In this document: in pieces, positions 16,831 through 25,344 of the stretch | Layout of the letters: every line of letters starts with the position of its first letter | How positions within the stretch are numbered: position 1 is the first letter of the stretch | From: Halalkalibaculum roseum | GTDB taxonomy: Bacteria > Bacteroidota > Rhodothermia > Balneolales > Balneolaceae | DNA length: 64,000 nucleotides | Assembly: GCF_011059145.1 (NCBI RefSeq) | Contig: NZ_JAALLT010000002.1 | Span: forward strand, 186,001-250,000 | Direction: 5' to 3' | The notes under the pieces: model-generated | The model's input: only the letters and a program-made list of their open reading frames with translations | Told to the model about the DNA's origin: nothing | Database searches by the model: none | Translations under genes and position numbers: made by a program

Positions 16831-18834
16831 ATGAAAATTACTTCCAAAATAGCAATGGGGATCATCGTGCTGATGTTATCCCCATTTTTTGTTCAGGCCC
16901 AGCTACTTGACCCGGTTTCATTCGAAGTATCTCAGGCTCCGGAAACTGTAAAAGCCGGTGAAGCTTTTGAGATTACCGTAGAAGCTACCATTGAAGGTGA
17001 GTGGCATCTCTATTCTATTGCCAACGATCCCGACGCAGGACCCTATCCAACACAGTTTTCATCCAAGAACCCCCAGCTTCAACTAGCCGGGGATGTCAGC
17101 GAGTCAGAGGCGGTCATAGAGTACGATCCCAACTTTGAAACCGACCTTGGATGGCATACTTCAAATGCAACATTTACGATTCCGTTAGCTTTTCAGACGG
17201 ATGCTTCGGGCAGCTCTATGATTGACGTAGAGGTTCTGTACCAGGTGTGCGATGATAAATCGTGTCTGCCGCCCAAAAGGAAATCCATAACCAAGGGAAT
17301 CACCATATCGGGTGTGGCTGACCAGCCTTATGAAGGATTGACCGAAAGTGATTCTGGTAGTCCTGCCGCTTCTTCCGCAGACGGATCATCCGGAGGAACC
17401 GGTGGGGCGCAGGTTGATGAGTCAACCACCGGTTCGGCAACTGCCGGAGGCTTTGGTGGAGACGGTATTTTCTCATTCCTCTGGCTGGCACTTACAGCCG
17501 GATTCGCTGCGCTTTTGACACCCTGTGTCTTTCCCATGATCCCGCTCACGGTTTCCTTCTTTTCAAAACAGAAAGAGGGGCAACGGGGTAAGGCTGTAGG
17601 ACAGGCTTTTGGATTTGGAATTGCTATTGTACTAACCTTCACCATACTCGGGGCACTGCTTGCATTATTAATTGGGGCATCCGGGGCCAACCAATTTGCT
17701 GCCAATCCGTGGGTTAATCTGATGATTGCACTGGTGCTGGTTGTATTTGCAGTCAGTCTGTTGGGAGCTTTCGAGCTTCGTCTTCCATATCAGGTTACAA
17801 ACTGGTTGAACCGCAAGAGTAACGAAAGCTCAGGTTTGACGGGCGTATTGTTCATGGCCCTGACCATTAGCGCGGTATCCTTTTCCTGTACCGCTCCTTT
17901 TGTTGGAGGCGTGCTGGCTGCGACAGCCGGAGGCGAGTGGTTCTATCCTATCATAGGAATGATGGGCTTCTCGGCCGCTTTTGCCAGTCCTTTTGTACTT
18001 TTTGCTCTCTTCCCACGCTGGCTGGAGTCCCTGCCAAAGAGTGGTTCTTGGATGAATATTGTGAAGGTACTGCTCGGTTTCATTGAGTTGGCTGCCGCAT
18101 TCAAGTTTCTTTCCAACGCCGACCTGGTTTGGGGCTGGGGACTCGTCTCACGTCCGCTGACTATTGCAGCCTGGATTGCAATCTTCTTGATGGCCGGTCT
18201 TTATATATTAGGTGTTTACTCCGTAAAGCACGAAACCAAGCCAAATCAGATCGGTACGGGCCGATTAATGCTGGCAATTCCGTTTTTCCTCTTTAGCTTT
18301 TATTTGATACCGGGACTGCTAGGTGCTTCGCTGGGAATTTGGGATGCGTGGCTTCCGCCTAAACAGGCTACCGATGTAAGTGTAGTCTATTCTATTTCCC
18401 AAAGGGGTGGTGGCTCCGATTCCGGAGAAGAGTGGGAAAACTGGTCAGAAAACTACGATGAATCCGTTGAAGTTGCCAAGACCTCAGGCAAGCCTGTGTT
18501 TATAGACTTTACCGGTTATACCTGTACAAACTGTCGCGCGATGGAGTCCAATGTATTTCCCTTGGAGCCTATACAAAATAATTTTGAACAAATGGAAAAG
18601 GTTCGTCTTTATACTGATGATGGAACGGACGGACCCGAGAACCAAAAATTTCAATTCCAGCTGACCGGTACGGTTGCATTACCTACCTACGTTATTGTAA
18701 ATCCGCATACCGGAAATGTAATCAGTCAGCTGGTGGGATATTCCGACAAGGATGAATTCCAGAGTTTTCTGGAAAATGGGTTAAACAGATACCGCAATTT
18801 AGAGAAATCTGACACTAAGGTGGGATTGAATTAG
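16831..18834 (+). CDS. dsbD: Thiol:disulfide interchange protein DsbD family
   Basis: Moves reducing equivalents from cytosolic thioredoxin across the inner membrane to periplasmic thiol proteins. A signal peptide (MKITSKIAMGIIVLMLSPFFVQA) is followed by an N-terminal immunoglobulin-like domain with the Cys pair in VCDDKSCLPP. The eight-helix core holds LLTPCVFPMIPLTVSFFSKQ and SFSCTAPFVGG. A C-terminal thioredoxin domain has FTGYTCTNCRAME, with Cys565 and Cys568. I chose the ATG at 16831 because the signal peptide begins there; an in-frame GTG at 16801 would add 10 residues. Length of 667 fits the long family members. Confidence 0.93.
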   Translation: MKITSKIAMGIIVLMLSPFFVQAQLLDPVSFEVSQAPETVKAGEAFEITVEATIEGEWHLYSIANDPDAGPYPTQFSSKNPQLQLAGDVSESEAVIEYDPNFETDLGWHTSNATFTIPLAFQTDASGSSMIDVEVLYQVCDDKSCLPPKRKSITKGITISGVADQPYEGLTESDSGSPAASSADGSSGGTGGAQVDESTTGSATAGGFGGDGIFSFLWLALTAGFAALLTPCVFPMIPLTVSFFSKQKEGQRGKAVGQAFGFGIAIVLTFTILGALLALLIGASGANQFAANPWVNLMIALVLVVFAVSLLGAFELRLPYQVTNWLNRKSNESSGLTGVLFMALTISAVSFSCTAPFVGGVLAATAGGEWFYPIIGMMGFSAAFASPFVLFALFPRWLESLPKSGSWMNIVKVLLGFIELAAAFKFLSNADLVWGWGLVSRPLTIAAWIAIFLMAGLYILGVYSVKHETKPNQIGTGRLMLAIPFFLFSFYLIPGLLGASLGIWDAWLPPKQATDVSVVYSISQRGGGSDSGEEWENWSENYDESVEVAKTSGKPVFIDFTGYTCTNCRAMESNVFPLEPIQNNFEQMEKVRLYTDDGTDGPENQKFQFQLTGTVALPTYVIVNPHTGNVISQLVGYSDKDEFQSFLENGLNRYRNLEKSDTKVGLN

Positions 18835-18916
18835 GTAAATTCCTTAAGTGTTATTTTATTTAAGTGTTAAAGCTTTTAAACAGCCTGTTATTTACCAAAT
18901 AACTGCTTTTGTTATT

Positions 18917-18949
18917 TTGACATTTAAGTCAAAATGATCTATAATTTTG
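18917..18949 (+). promoter_or_regulatory. Candidate promoter of the exbB operon
   Basis: TTGACA at 18917-18922 and TAATTTTG at 18942-18949 (TAnnTTTG) are separated by 19 bp, combining a good -33 with a perfect -7 box about 54 bp before the exbB start. Confidence 0.65.
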
Positions 18950-19002
18950 CAACTTTGTGAGCCCAAAAAAATTAAATCAAATAATAAAATAGGAGTAATC
19001 GT

Positions 19003-19710
19003 ATGACATCGTCAATAGCTCTCTTCCTTCTACAAGCTGGAGCTGATCAAGGCTTTTTTAATGTAATCGTTGAAAAGTTTAATGAAGGTGGCGGCTGGAT
19101 GTGGCCGGTACTAATCGCTCTCATTCTAGGCTTGGCCATATTTCTCGAACGAATTATCACACTTAACCTTGCTGACATCGATACTCGTAAGTTCGTAGTC
19201 AATGTTCAGGAAGCTCTTCAGGAAGGCGGCGTGCCTGCTGCACAGGAATTGTGCTCTGAAACCCGCGGCCCGGTTGCTTCTGTATTCCAAGCCGGACTGA
19301 TGCGTATGGATGAAGGTATTGAAGCTGCTGAGAAAGCAATTTCAGCCTACGGTTCTATTGAAATGAGTTTCCTTGAAAGAGGACTTGTTTGGCTATCTCT
19401 CTTTATTGCCATTGCACCGCTGCTCGGCTTCCTCGGAACAGTTGTAGGTATGATCGAGGCCTTCGATGCTATTCAAGCTGCAGGTGATATTTCGCCTACC
19501 CTGGTTGCCGGAGGTATTAAAGTAGCACTTTTAACAACTGCTTCAGGTCTTCTTGCAGGTATTATTCTACAGGTAGGCTATAACTACTGCGTTTCCAAGA
19601 TCGACAGACTCATTGCCGAAATGGAAGAATCTTCCATCACGCTGATTGACTCTATCGTTGAAATGAAGCAAGGCGGAAGTCCTTCAGCTTCAAATCCCGC
19701 TGGTGAATAA
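19003..19710 (+). CDS. exbB: MotA/TolQ/ExbB proton channel family protein
   Basis: Forms with ExbD the inner-membrane channel that uses the proton motive force to energise TonB (or Tol-like) partners. The 235-residue product has an N-terminal hydrophobic stretch, the WPVLIALILGLAIFLERII membrane helix, and the family core SLFIAIAPLLGFLGTVVGMI. A third helix, ALLTTASGLLAGIILQ, follows. An AGGAG seven bases before the ATG is an unusually good ribosome-binding site for this genome. First gene of a four-gene operon that lacks a tonB gene. Confidence 0.93.
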   Translation: MTSSIALFLLQAGADQGFFNVIVEKFNEGGGWMWPVLIALILGLAIFLERIITLNLADIDTRKFVVNVQEALQEGGVPAAQELCSETRGPVASVFQAGLMRMDEGIEAAEKAISAYGSIEMSFLERGLVWLSLFIAIAPLLGFLGTVVGMIEAFDAIQAAGDISPTLVAGGIKVALLTTASGLLAGIILQVGYNYCVSKIDRLIAEMEESSITLIDSIVEMKQGGSPSASNPAGE

Positions 19711-19743
19711 TCTTAACATTCCAATCAACATAAAGGTGACAAC

Positions 19744-20013
19744 ATGTATAGTGTAATTGGACTTGGAATTGCAGCGGGACTGATAGGACTTGGAGTTATT
19801 GCAATTATCGTTGCAGGCGCCAGAAGTATCAAGAATGGTAAGCAGGATTTTAAGAAGATCATCACTTTCCTGGTACCATTCGCAGTCTATGGCGTTGCAT
19901 ACGGTATAACCGGCAGCTTCAATGAAGCAGGTATTGCAACCATGATATTTATGATGGCAGCAATGTTACTGTTTATCGTACTGTCCGGCTTTAGAAGTAC
20001 TTTTAACCTCTAG
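19744..20013 (+). CDS. Small three-helix membrane protein of the exb operon
   Basis: I do not recognise a named family. The 89-residue product is very hydrophobic with three probable membrane helices: IGLGIAAGLIGLGVIAIIVA; a second one around FLVPFAVYGVAYGI; and a third at IATMIFMMAAMLLFIVLSGF. The short basic loop RSIKNGKQDFKK probably faces the cytosol. It is set between exbB (33 nt) and exbD (10 nt), so it is very likely translated and may be an accessory of the motor complex. Confidence 0.8.
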   Translation: MYSVIGLGIAAGLIGLGVIAIIVAGARSIKNGKQDFKKIITFLVPFAVYGVAYGITGSFNEAGIATMIFMMAAMLLFIVLSGFRSTFNL

Positions 20014-20023
20014 GATTACTGTT

Positions 20024-20566
20024 ATGCTGAAGAAAAGAAAAAGAGAAGATCCCGAAGTCGGCGGTTCTTCCATGGCAGATATTGCTTTTCTGCTACTCAT
20101 ATTTTTTCTCCTGGTAACCACTATTGATGTGGACACGGGAATTGGTATGGTATTACCGCCGAAGCCGGAAGAAAATGTTGAACCGCCTCCCATTAAGGAG
20201 CGCAACATGCTTAAGATTCTGGTGAACGCCGAAGGCTTGATTCTTATGGATGACACGCCCACGGCGATTACGGAAGTAAAGCAGAAAGTTAAAGATTTCG
20301 TTACCAATAACGGTCAGGATCCAAACTTATCTGTCTCTCCTGATAAAGCTATCGTTTCTCTTAAAACTGACAGGGCAACGCCCTACCGGGTATACATAGA
20401 TATGCTTGATGAGGTTATGGGTGCCTACGATGAGATACGAAACACGGCGGCACAGGAACGCTTTGGTAGAAGTCTGGACCAACTCGGTGAAGACAGCGAA
20501 GAGTTCCAGCAGATAAAGGATCTCTATCCAAAGAAAATTTCAATCGCAGAGCCTGACGAAGGATAA
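20024..20566 (+). CDS. exbD: ExbD/TolR-family biopolymer transport protein (first copy)
   Basis: Plug subunit of the ExbB-ExbD proton channel. The 180-residue product has a basic cytosolic N-terminus, a single membrane helix MADIAFLLLIFFLLVTT whose Asp is the proton-carrying residue of the family, and a periplasmic domain that begins DVDTGIGMVLPPK. The periplasmic part is longer than in the second copy and contains an insert around DNNGQD-like residues and a C-terminal QIKDLYPKKISIAEPDEG. It is 6 nt upstream of a second exbD. Confidence 0.92.
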   Translation: MLKKRKREDPEVGGSSMADIAFLLLIFFLLVTTIDVDTGIGMVLPPKPEENVEPPPIKERNMLKILVNAEGLILMDDTPTAITEVKQKVKDFVTNNGQDPNLSVSPDKAIVSLKTDRATPYRVYIDMLDEVMGAYDEIRNTAAQERFGRSLDQLGEDSEEFQQIKDLYPKKISIAEPDEG

Positions 20567-20572
20567 CGAATT

Positions 20573-21031
20573 ATGGGACATTTTAAGAAGAAATCTTCGA
20601 ATACCAGTCAGGAAGTGCCGACAACGGCGATGCCTGATATCGTATTCATGCTGCTCATCTTTTTTATGGTTACCACCGTACTGAGAGAGGTTGAGTTGCA
20701 GGTACGAGTTAATTTTACCCAAGCTGAGAACATCGAAAAAATCGAACAGAAGCGTCTGGTCAGCTACGTTTACGTAGGGCCGGAACGTCTCTCAGGCAAC
20801 CGGCTTGGACCTACCAAAATCCAGGTCGATGATGCACTCATCGAAGATGTAGCTGCTATTCGAAAACTCATGTACGACAAACTCCAGGAACAACCTAAAC
20901 TGATTGTTTCCCTGCGTATTGATGAAGAGACTGAAGCCGGTATCGTAAACGATATCCAGCAGGAACTTCGCGAAGCAGGAACACTCAGAATAAACTACTC
21001 TACAAAACCGGAAGGTAATCCCGGAGGATAA
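20573..21031 (+). CDS. exbD: ExbD/TolR-family biopolymer transport protein (second copy)
   Basis: A second, shorter ExbD-like plug protein of 152 residues. The membrane helix reads MPDIVFMLLIFFMVTTV, again with the essential Asp, after a hydrophilic N-terminus GHFKKKSSNTSQEVPTTA. The periplasmic domain contains RVNFTQAENIEKIEQKRL. Two adjacent non-identical exbD genes are common in Bacteroidota and suggest a heteromeric plug, or that one set serves another system. It ends before a strong terminator. Confidence 0.92.
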   Translation: MGHFKKKSSNTSQEVPTTAMPDIVFMLLIFFMVTTVLREVELQVRVNFTQAENIEKIEQKRLVSYVYVGPERLSGNRLGPTKIQVDDALIEDVAAIRKLMYDKLQEQPKLIVSLRIDEETEAGIVNDIQQELREAGTLRINYSTKPEGNPGG

Positions 21032-21060
21032 TCCAAAATTTTTGGGTACAAGGTTTTAAA

Positions 21061-21090
21061 AGGCATGTGCACTATGTGTACTTGCCTTTT
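21061..21090 (+). terminator. Intrinsic terminator of the exb operon
   Basis: A 12-position stem, AGGCATGTGCAC / GTGTACTTGCCT, with one mismatch, one G-T wobble and a 3-nt loop, is followed by a T-rich run. It starts 30 nt after the second exbD stop. Confidence 0.85.
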
Positions 21091-21112
21091 ATTTTTTAAG
21101 TGACATATCTAT

Positions 21113-22144
21113 ATGGATCAAAACAATTTCAGAACTATACAATCACTGGGCAGAAAAGAGCTCATCAATGAGCTGATGGAAAATTCCACAGTTCAGAAAG
21201 ACACCGTAATTAATGGGGTGGGAGATGATGCCGCAGTACTAGCTTGCCGCGAAGGTGCATACAGTTTGCTCAGCTCGGAGACATTTATGGAAGGTGTAGA
21301 CTTCGATCTCACCTATACGCCTCTAAATCATCTCGGTTATAAGGTAGCTTCCTCGGCAATCAGTGATATCTACGCCATGAAAGGAAAACCCGATTCCTTG
21401 CTGGTGAATATGGCACTTCCTAACAAGCTCTCTGTTGATATGGTTAAAGAGATCTATAAGGGCATCTATTCTTGCGGGGCAGAACATGATTTCCAGGTTG
21501 TTGGGGGTGACTTGACAGCATCGCATCAGATATTGTCCATGAGCATTACCTGCCAGGGAACGGTTGGGGAAGAAGAAATTGTATATCGCAGAGGTGCACA
21601 GGAAGGAGATGCCGTCTGCGTAACGGGTGATCTTGGAGGTGCTATTGCCGGACTCAGAATTCTTTTGAGAGAGAAAGAATACTGGCAGGATAGTCAGCAA
21701 CAGCAATTTCAACCCGACCTGGAAGATTACGAGTATGTAGTGCAGCGACAACTGGTTCCCTTTGCCCAGAAAAAATTTATTGATACTCTCGAAGAACTTA
21801 AGATGTTGCCTTCGTCGATGATTGATCTGACCCAGGGCCTTGTAAGTGAATTGTCAAATATCACCGATGCATCCGATACCGGTGCCATGATATACCAGGC
21901 GGCACTTCCTATCGCGCTGGAAACCAGGCAGGTGGCGGATGAAATGAAGGAAGACGTTGATAAATATGCCTTATATGGCGGTGAAGATCTGGAAATGCTA
22001 TTTACCTTAAAAAAAGAACAGGTAGAGCAATTAGCCGATACTTTTTCTAACTTTACGGTTATTGGCAAAATTACCTCAGAGTATGATGCTCCGGTGATGC
22101 AAACCGGAGAAGGTGAGCTGGTCAGCTTTACTGAAGATAATTAA
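21113..22144 (+). CDS. thiL: Thiamine-monophosphate kinase
   Basis: ATP-dependent last step of thiamine diphosphate synthesis. The cofactor is also used by the 2-oxoglutarate dehydrogenase at 31.4-35.0 kb. The 343 residues include GVGDDAAVL (Mg/ATP site), SSETFMEGVDFDLTYTPLNH, the SAISDIYAMKGKP helix, VVGGDLTAS, and VTGDLGGAIAGL. The C-terminal YALYGGEDLEMLFT completes the AIR-synthase-like fold. It is a single gene between terminators. Confidence 0.95.
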   Translation: MDQNNFRTIQSLGRKELINELMENSTVQKDTVINGVGDDAAVLACREGAYSLLSSETFMEGVDFDLTYTPLNHLGYKVASSAISDIYAMKGKPDSLLVNMALPNKLSVDMVKEIYKGIYSCGAEHDFQVVGGDLTASHQILSMSITCQGTVGEEEIVYRRGAQEGDAVCVTGDLGGAIAGLRILLREKEYWQDSQQQQFQPDLEDYEYVVQRQLVPFAQKKFIDTLEELKMLPSSMIDLTQGLVSELSNITDASDTGAMIYQAALPIALETRQVADEMKEDVDKYALYGGEDLEMLFTLKKEQVEQLADTFSNFTVIGKITSEYDAPVMQTGEGELVSFTEDN

Positions 22145-22305
22145 ATCATTCAATATACCGACAGTTTCTGCGTTATAATATTGCACAACATTAAGGAGAA
22201 CCTTTCGTAAGCCACCCTGTACTACTAACAGATATAGATTGAGGCACGCAGGGTAATGTAATTTACCTTATATTTAGTTCTAGAATTAATCTACTCAGAC
22301 TTTAA

Positions 22306-24429
22306 ATGTCAGAAAACAAGAAATCACAGAATAAAAAAGATTCGGATTCTAAGAATCCCATAAAGGGCAAGAATAACAGCCCTAAGTTCCCTATTTGGAT
22401 CTATGCCGTACTATTGCTGGCTCTATTTGGCATTCAGATCTTCTTTATGAGCCAGGGAAGCGGCAATCGCATTAAATACAGCCAGTTCCTGGAATATGTT
22501 GAACAGGGGTATGTCAAGGAAATCACGATAAAAAACAACAGTACTATTACCGGTGAGTACAGTGAGAAAGCCGTGCAGGAAGGTATTGTGAATCGAAACC
22601 AGGATCAGGACCAGTGGCAGCTGACCGACTCTGAGCCCACCAATCGCTTCAATACTACTATGATTGAGGGTGATGAAATTCGTCCGCTTCTGGACGCGAA
22701 TGAGGTAGTTTATGATGCCCAAATTGAGGAGAACTGGTTCGACAGTATTTTCTTCTGGCTGATACCAATAGGTCTCGCCATTGCCTTCTGGATTTTCATC
22801 TTCCGACGCATGAATCCCGGACAGCAGGTACTGAATATCGGTAAGAATAAAGCCTCGCTGTATGATAAGCAGAAAGAGAACAAGGTTTCTTTCCGAGACG
22901 TTGCCGGGTTGGAAGAGGCTAAAGCTGAAGTGGAAGAGGTTGTAGAATTTCTTAAGAGTCCGAAAAAGTTCACCAAATTGGGCGGTACGCTACCTAAAGG
23001 CGTATTGCTGGTAGGCCCTCCGGGAACCGGTAAAACCCTGCTTGCAAAGGCTACTGCCGGGGAGGCTGATGTGCCGTTCTTTAGTCTGAGCGGATCCGAT
23101 TTTGTAGAGATGTTTGTAGGTGTGGGTGCCGCACGGGTACGTGATCTGTTTAAACAGGCTAAAGAGAAAGCACCGTGTATCATATTTATTGATGAAATTG
23201 ATGCCATCGGTCGAAGCCGTGGCAAGGGTATGATGATGGGTTCTAATGATGAGCGTGAAAATACCCTGAACCAGCTACTCAGTGAAATGGATGGGTTTAA
23301 TACCGACAAGGGTGTCATCATTATGGCGGCTACCAACCGTCCGGATGTGTTGGATTCGGCTTTGCTTCGTCCCGGTCGTTTTGATCGACAAATTCTGATC
23401 GACAAACCTGATCTTAATGGAAGGGTACGCGTGCTGGAAGTTCACAGCCGTAAATTGAAACTTTCCAAAGATATTGACCTGAAGCTACTAGCTTCTCAAA
23501 CACCCGGTTTTGCGGGAGCGGAACTGGCAAACCTTTGTAATGAGGCTGCCCTGATGGCTGCCAGACGCGGCAAAGAGGCAGTAGAGATGGTGGACTTCCA
23601 GGACTCCATCGAAAGGGTTATAGCGGGGCTTGAGAAAAAGAATAAGCTGATCAGTCCTAAAGAGCGTGAGATCGTAGCGTACCACGAAGCGGGACATGCT
23701 ATTGTTGGTTGGTATCTCGAGCATACCGATCCGGTACTAAAAGTAAGTATTGTCCCTCGCGGGCTTGCTGCCCTGGGTTATACCTTGCAGACCCCGCTGG
23801 AAGATCGTTTCCTGATGACCACAGAAGAGCTTGATGATAAGATCTGTGCGCTGTTGGGCGGACGGATTTCAGAAGAAATTATATTCGGACGTATCTCCAC
23901 AGGTGCCCAGAATGATCTGGAGCGTATCACTAATATGGCCTTCGCCATGGTTGCCGAGTACGGAATGAGTGAAGAGATAGGTTATCTGTCTCTGAAAGAC
24001 TCCCAAAATCCTGAAAACAGCTATGGCTTTAACAAAAAATATTCACAGCGTACCTCAGAACGTATTGATGACGCCGTTGCAAAAATTGTTCAGAGAAACT
24101 ACGAACGTACCAAGAAGCTGCTGAGGGATCATAAGGATGAGCTGGAGAAGATGGCCAAGACCCTTCTGGAAAAAGAGGTACTTGACCATAATGACCTTCG
24201 CGATCTGCTTGGAGATCATCCGGAAGGAAAATATCCGGAAGGCATTTTCAAAGATGACTACGAGACGGCCAAAGTAAACGGTAAACCATCCAAAGCAGAA
24301 ACCGTCAAAGAGAATCTGGAAGAAGAGAATCTGGAAGAAGAGAATGAAGCGGTGGAGTCTAAGTCAGGTTCGGAAACGGATGGGCAAGAAGAAGGCAAGA
24401 CTGAAAAACCGGATATTTCGAAAGAGTAA
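22306..24429 (+). CDS. ftsH: ATP-dependent zinc metalloprotease FtsH
   Basis: Membrane-anchored AAA+ protease that degrades misfolded membrane proteins and short-lived regulators. Residues 1-25 are a charged cytosolic lead. Two membrane helices (about 28-48 and 146-166) flank a periplasmic domain. The ATPase has Walker A GPPGTGKT (237-244), Walker [12 protein letters not shown] and the second region of homology ending in RPGRFDRQ. The Zn site is HEAGH (460-464). The C-terminal tail is acidic with a repeated [13 protein letters not shown] stretch. Length of 707 is typical for Bacteroidota. Confidence 0.97.
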   Translation: MSENKKSQNKKDSDSKNPIKGKNNSPKFPIWIYAVLLLALFGIQIFFMSQGSGNRIKYSQFLEYVEQGYVKEITIKNNSTITGEYSEKAVQEGIVNRNQDQDQWQLTDSEPTNRFNTTMIEGDEIRPLLDANEVVYDAQIEENWFDSIFFWLIPIGLAIAFWIFIFRRMNPGQQVLNIGKNKASLYDKQKENKVSFRDVAGLEEAKAEVEEVVEFLKSPKKFTKLGGTLPKGVLLVGPPGTGKTLLAKATAGEADVPFFSLSGSDFVEMFVGVGAARVRDLFKQAKEKAPCIIFIDEIDAIGRSRGKGMMMGSNDERENTLNQLLSEMDGFNTDKGVIIMAATNRPDVLDSALLRPGRFDRQILIDKPDLNGRVRVLEVHSRKLKLSKDIDLKLLASQTPGFAGAELANLCNEAALMAARRGKEAVEMVDFQDSIERVIAGLEKKNKLISPKEREIVAYHEAGHAIVGWYLEHTDPVLKVSIVPRGLAALGYTLQTPLEDRFLMTTEELDDKICALLGGRISEEIIFGRISTGAQNDLERITNMAFAMVAEYGMSEEIGYLSLKDSQNPENSYGFNKKYSQRTSERIDDAVAKIVQRNYERTKKLLRDHKDELEKMAKTLLEKEVLDHNDLRDLLGDHPEGKYPEGIFKDDYETAKVNGKPSKAETVKENLEEENLEEENEAVESKSGSETDGQEEGKTEKPDISKE

Positions 24430-24473
24430 TTAGGAAGCTTTCCTAAACTGATAATCGTAGAGATTCTAGATTA

Positions 24474-24506
24474 AGCGGCTATTTTTTAAAAAGTAGCCGC
24501 TTTTTT
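24474..24506 (+). terminator. Intrinsic terminator of ftsH
   Basis: Perfect 8-bp stem AGCGGCTA / TAGCCGCT with an A/T-rich loop, then a run of T residues, 45 nt after the ftsH stop. Confidence 0.88.
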
Positions 24507-24659
24507 ATTGGGTTATATTTTGATGTTCAGATCGACTTAAGAAAGGCTTTTCTTATATAAAACTGATTAACTGTACAATAGAGTGGCGATATTTGAAATT
24601 TGATAAAATTTACCCGACTAGATTTTATCCTACAAAGTAATGCCGAAAAGTTTGGCTCG

Positions 24660-24887
24660 TTAATTCATAGCCTGCTTTTCGAGTTGCTTCAAGTTTTGTG
24701 ACTGTGCCAATTCAAAATTACTTGCCTCAATAGTATTGAGCCGGTCATATTTCATGGATCTTATGGCGACAAAATCATCCATATCGATTTGATCGGATTT
24801 CAAACAGTTCGTTACCTCTTCCCAAACCTCCCTAATTTGATAGGTTGTATCACACTGCTTGATCTTGGCAATCAATTGCTTTCTCAT
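24660..24887 (-). CDS. Small hypothetical helical protein
   Basis: Family not recognised. The 75-residue product is predicted to be all-helical and soluble, with MRKQLIAKIKQCDTTYQIRE at the start, a central SDQIDMDDFVAIRSMKYDRL, and a Gln-rich end. There is no signal peptide. The frame starts with ATG and has even amino-acid usage. An inverted repeat GATAAAAT/ATTTTATC at 24602-24629 lies just past its end and may terminate it. It stands alone between ftsH and the receptor gene. Confidence 0.55.
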   Translation of the reverse strand: MRKQLIAKIKQCDTTYQIREVWEEVTNCLKSDQIDMDDFVAIRSMKYDRLNTIEASNFELAQSQNLKQLEKQAMN

Positions 24888-25220
24888 ATTTCTAACCCGT
24901 TAAATATGTTCGTATGTAGAACTGCGATTAATCAATACAAGAATTATTCAGGCTATTTTCAAGGGATATGAGAAATTTTACAATTCTGATTGAAAACCAA
25001 AAAGTAATTTGCTTTTGCTGAGTTTTGAAAGAATAAACGTTGAGACCTGGGTAAGCCAATAAAATCGAAGATTATCTTAATAATATACCCAATGATTTAA
25101 GTTCTCGATGTTCATCTATGCTATCAGTGTCTCAATAGAAGAGCATCTAAACATTTGATAAATATACTGACCAGCTATTGAGTACCCTCAGGTTTCTTAA
25201 TAAGCCGATATCATGCACTT

Positions 25221-25275
25221 CTTAACACTGGCTTAATTCTAGAGTAACAGAAGCGTAACCCTGTGTTAATTGTAT
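25221..25275 (+). promoter_or_regulatory. Five 11-bp direct repeats resembling a PHO box
   Basis: Consecutive 11-mers read CTTAACACTGG, CTTAATTCTAG, AGTAACAGAAG, CGTAACCCTGT and GTTAATTGTAT. The motif [TG]TAA[CT] starts at 25222, 25233, 25244, 25255 and 25266, so the period is exactly 11 bp. PhoB/PhoP-type regulators bind 11-bp direct repeats, TTAACA-like in Bacillus and CTTAACC-like in cyanobacteria. The array ends 17 bp before a promoter-like box. Assignment to phosphate control is inference. Confidence 0.65.
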
Positions 25276-25281
25276 GGCTAA

Positions 25282-25343
25282 ATGAGTGTGCTATCCTTGC
25301 ATCTCATGTTAAGGATTAAACTCTAATCAATCAGCACACTCAT
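25282..25343 (+). repeat. Perfect 11-bp inverted repeat spanning promoter and start of the receptor gene
   Basis: ATGAGTGTGCT (25282-25292) and AGCACACTCAT (25333-25343) are exact reverse complements separated by 40 bp. The right arm ends one base before the GTG start. The box TATCCTTG (25292-25299; TAnnTTTG with one mismatch) begins at the last base of the left arm. Confidence 0.7.
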
Positions 25344-25344
25344 C

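Larger units (their letters stand above)
24888..25344 (+). other. Intergenic region upstream of the TonB-dependent receptor
   Basis: 457 bp. The left two thirds (24888-25215) show nothing I can name. The right part holds a five-fold 11-bp repeat, a promoter-like box and an 11-bp inverted repeat that ends one base before the start codon; each is listed separately. Confidence 0.6.

Noticed and set aside
22710-23405. 231-codon minus-strand frame
   Set aside because: Antisense to the conserved ATPase domain of ftsH; its composition (Ser/Pro/Arg-rich) is a shadow of the real frame.
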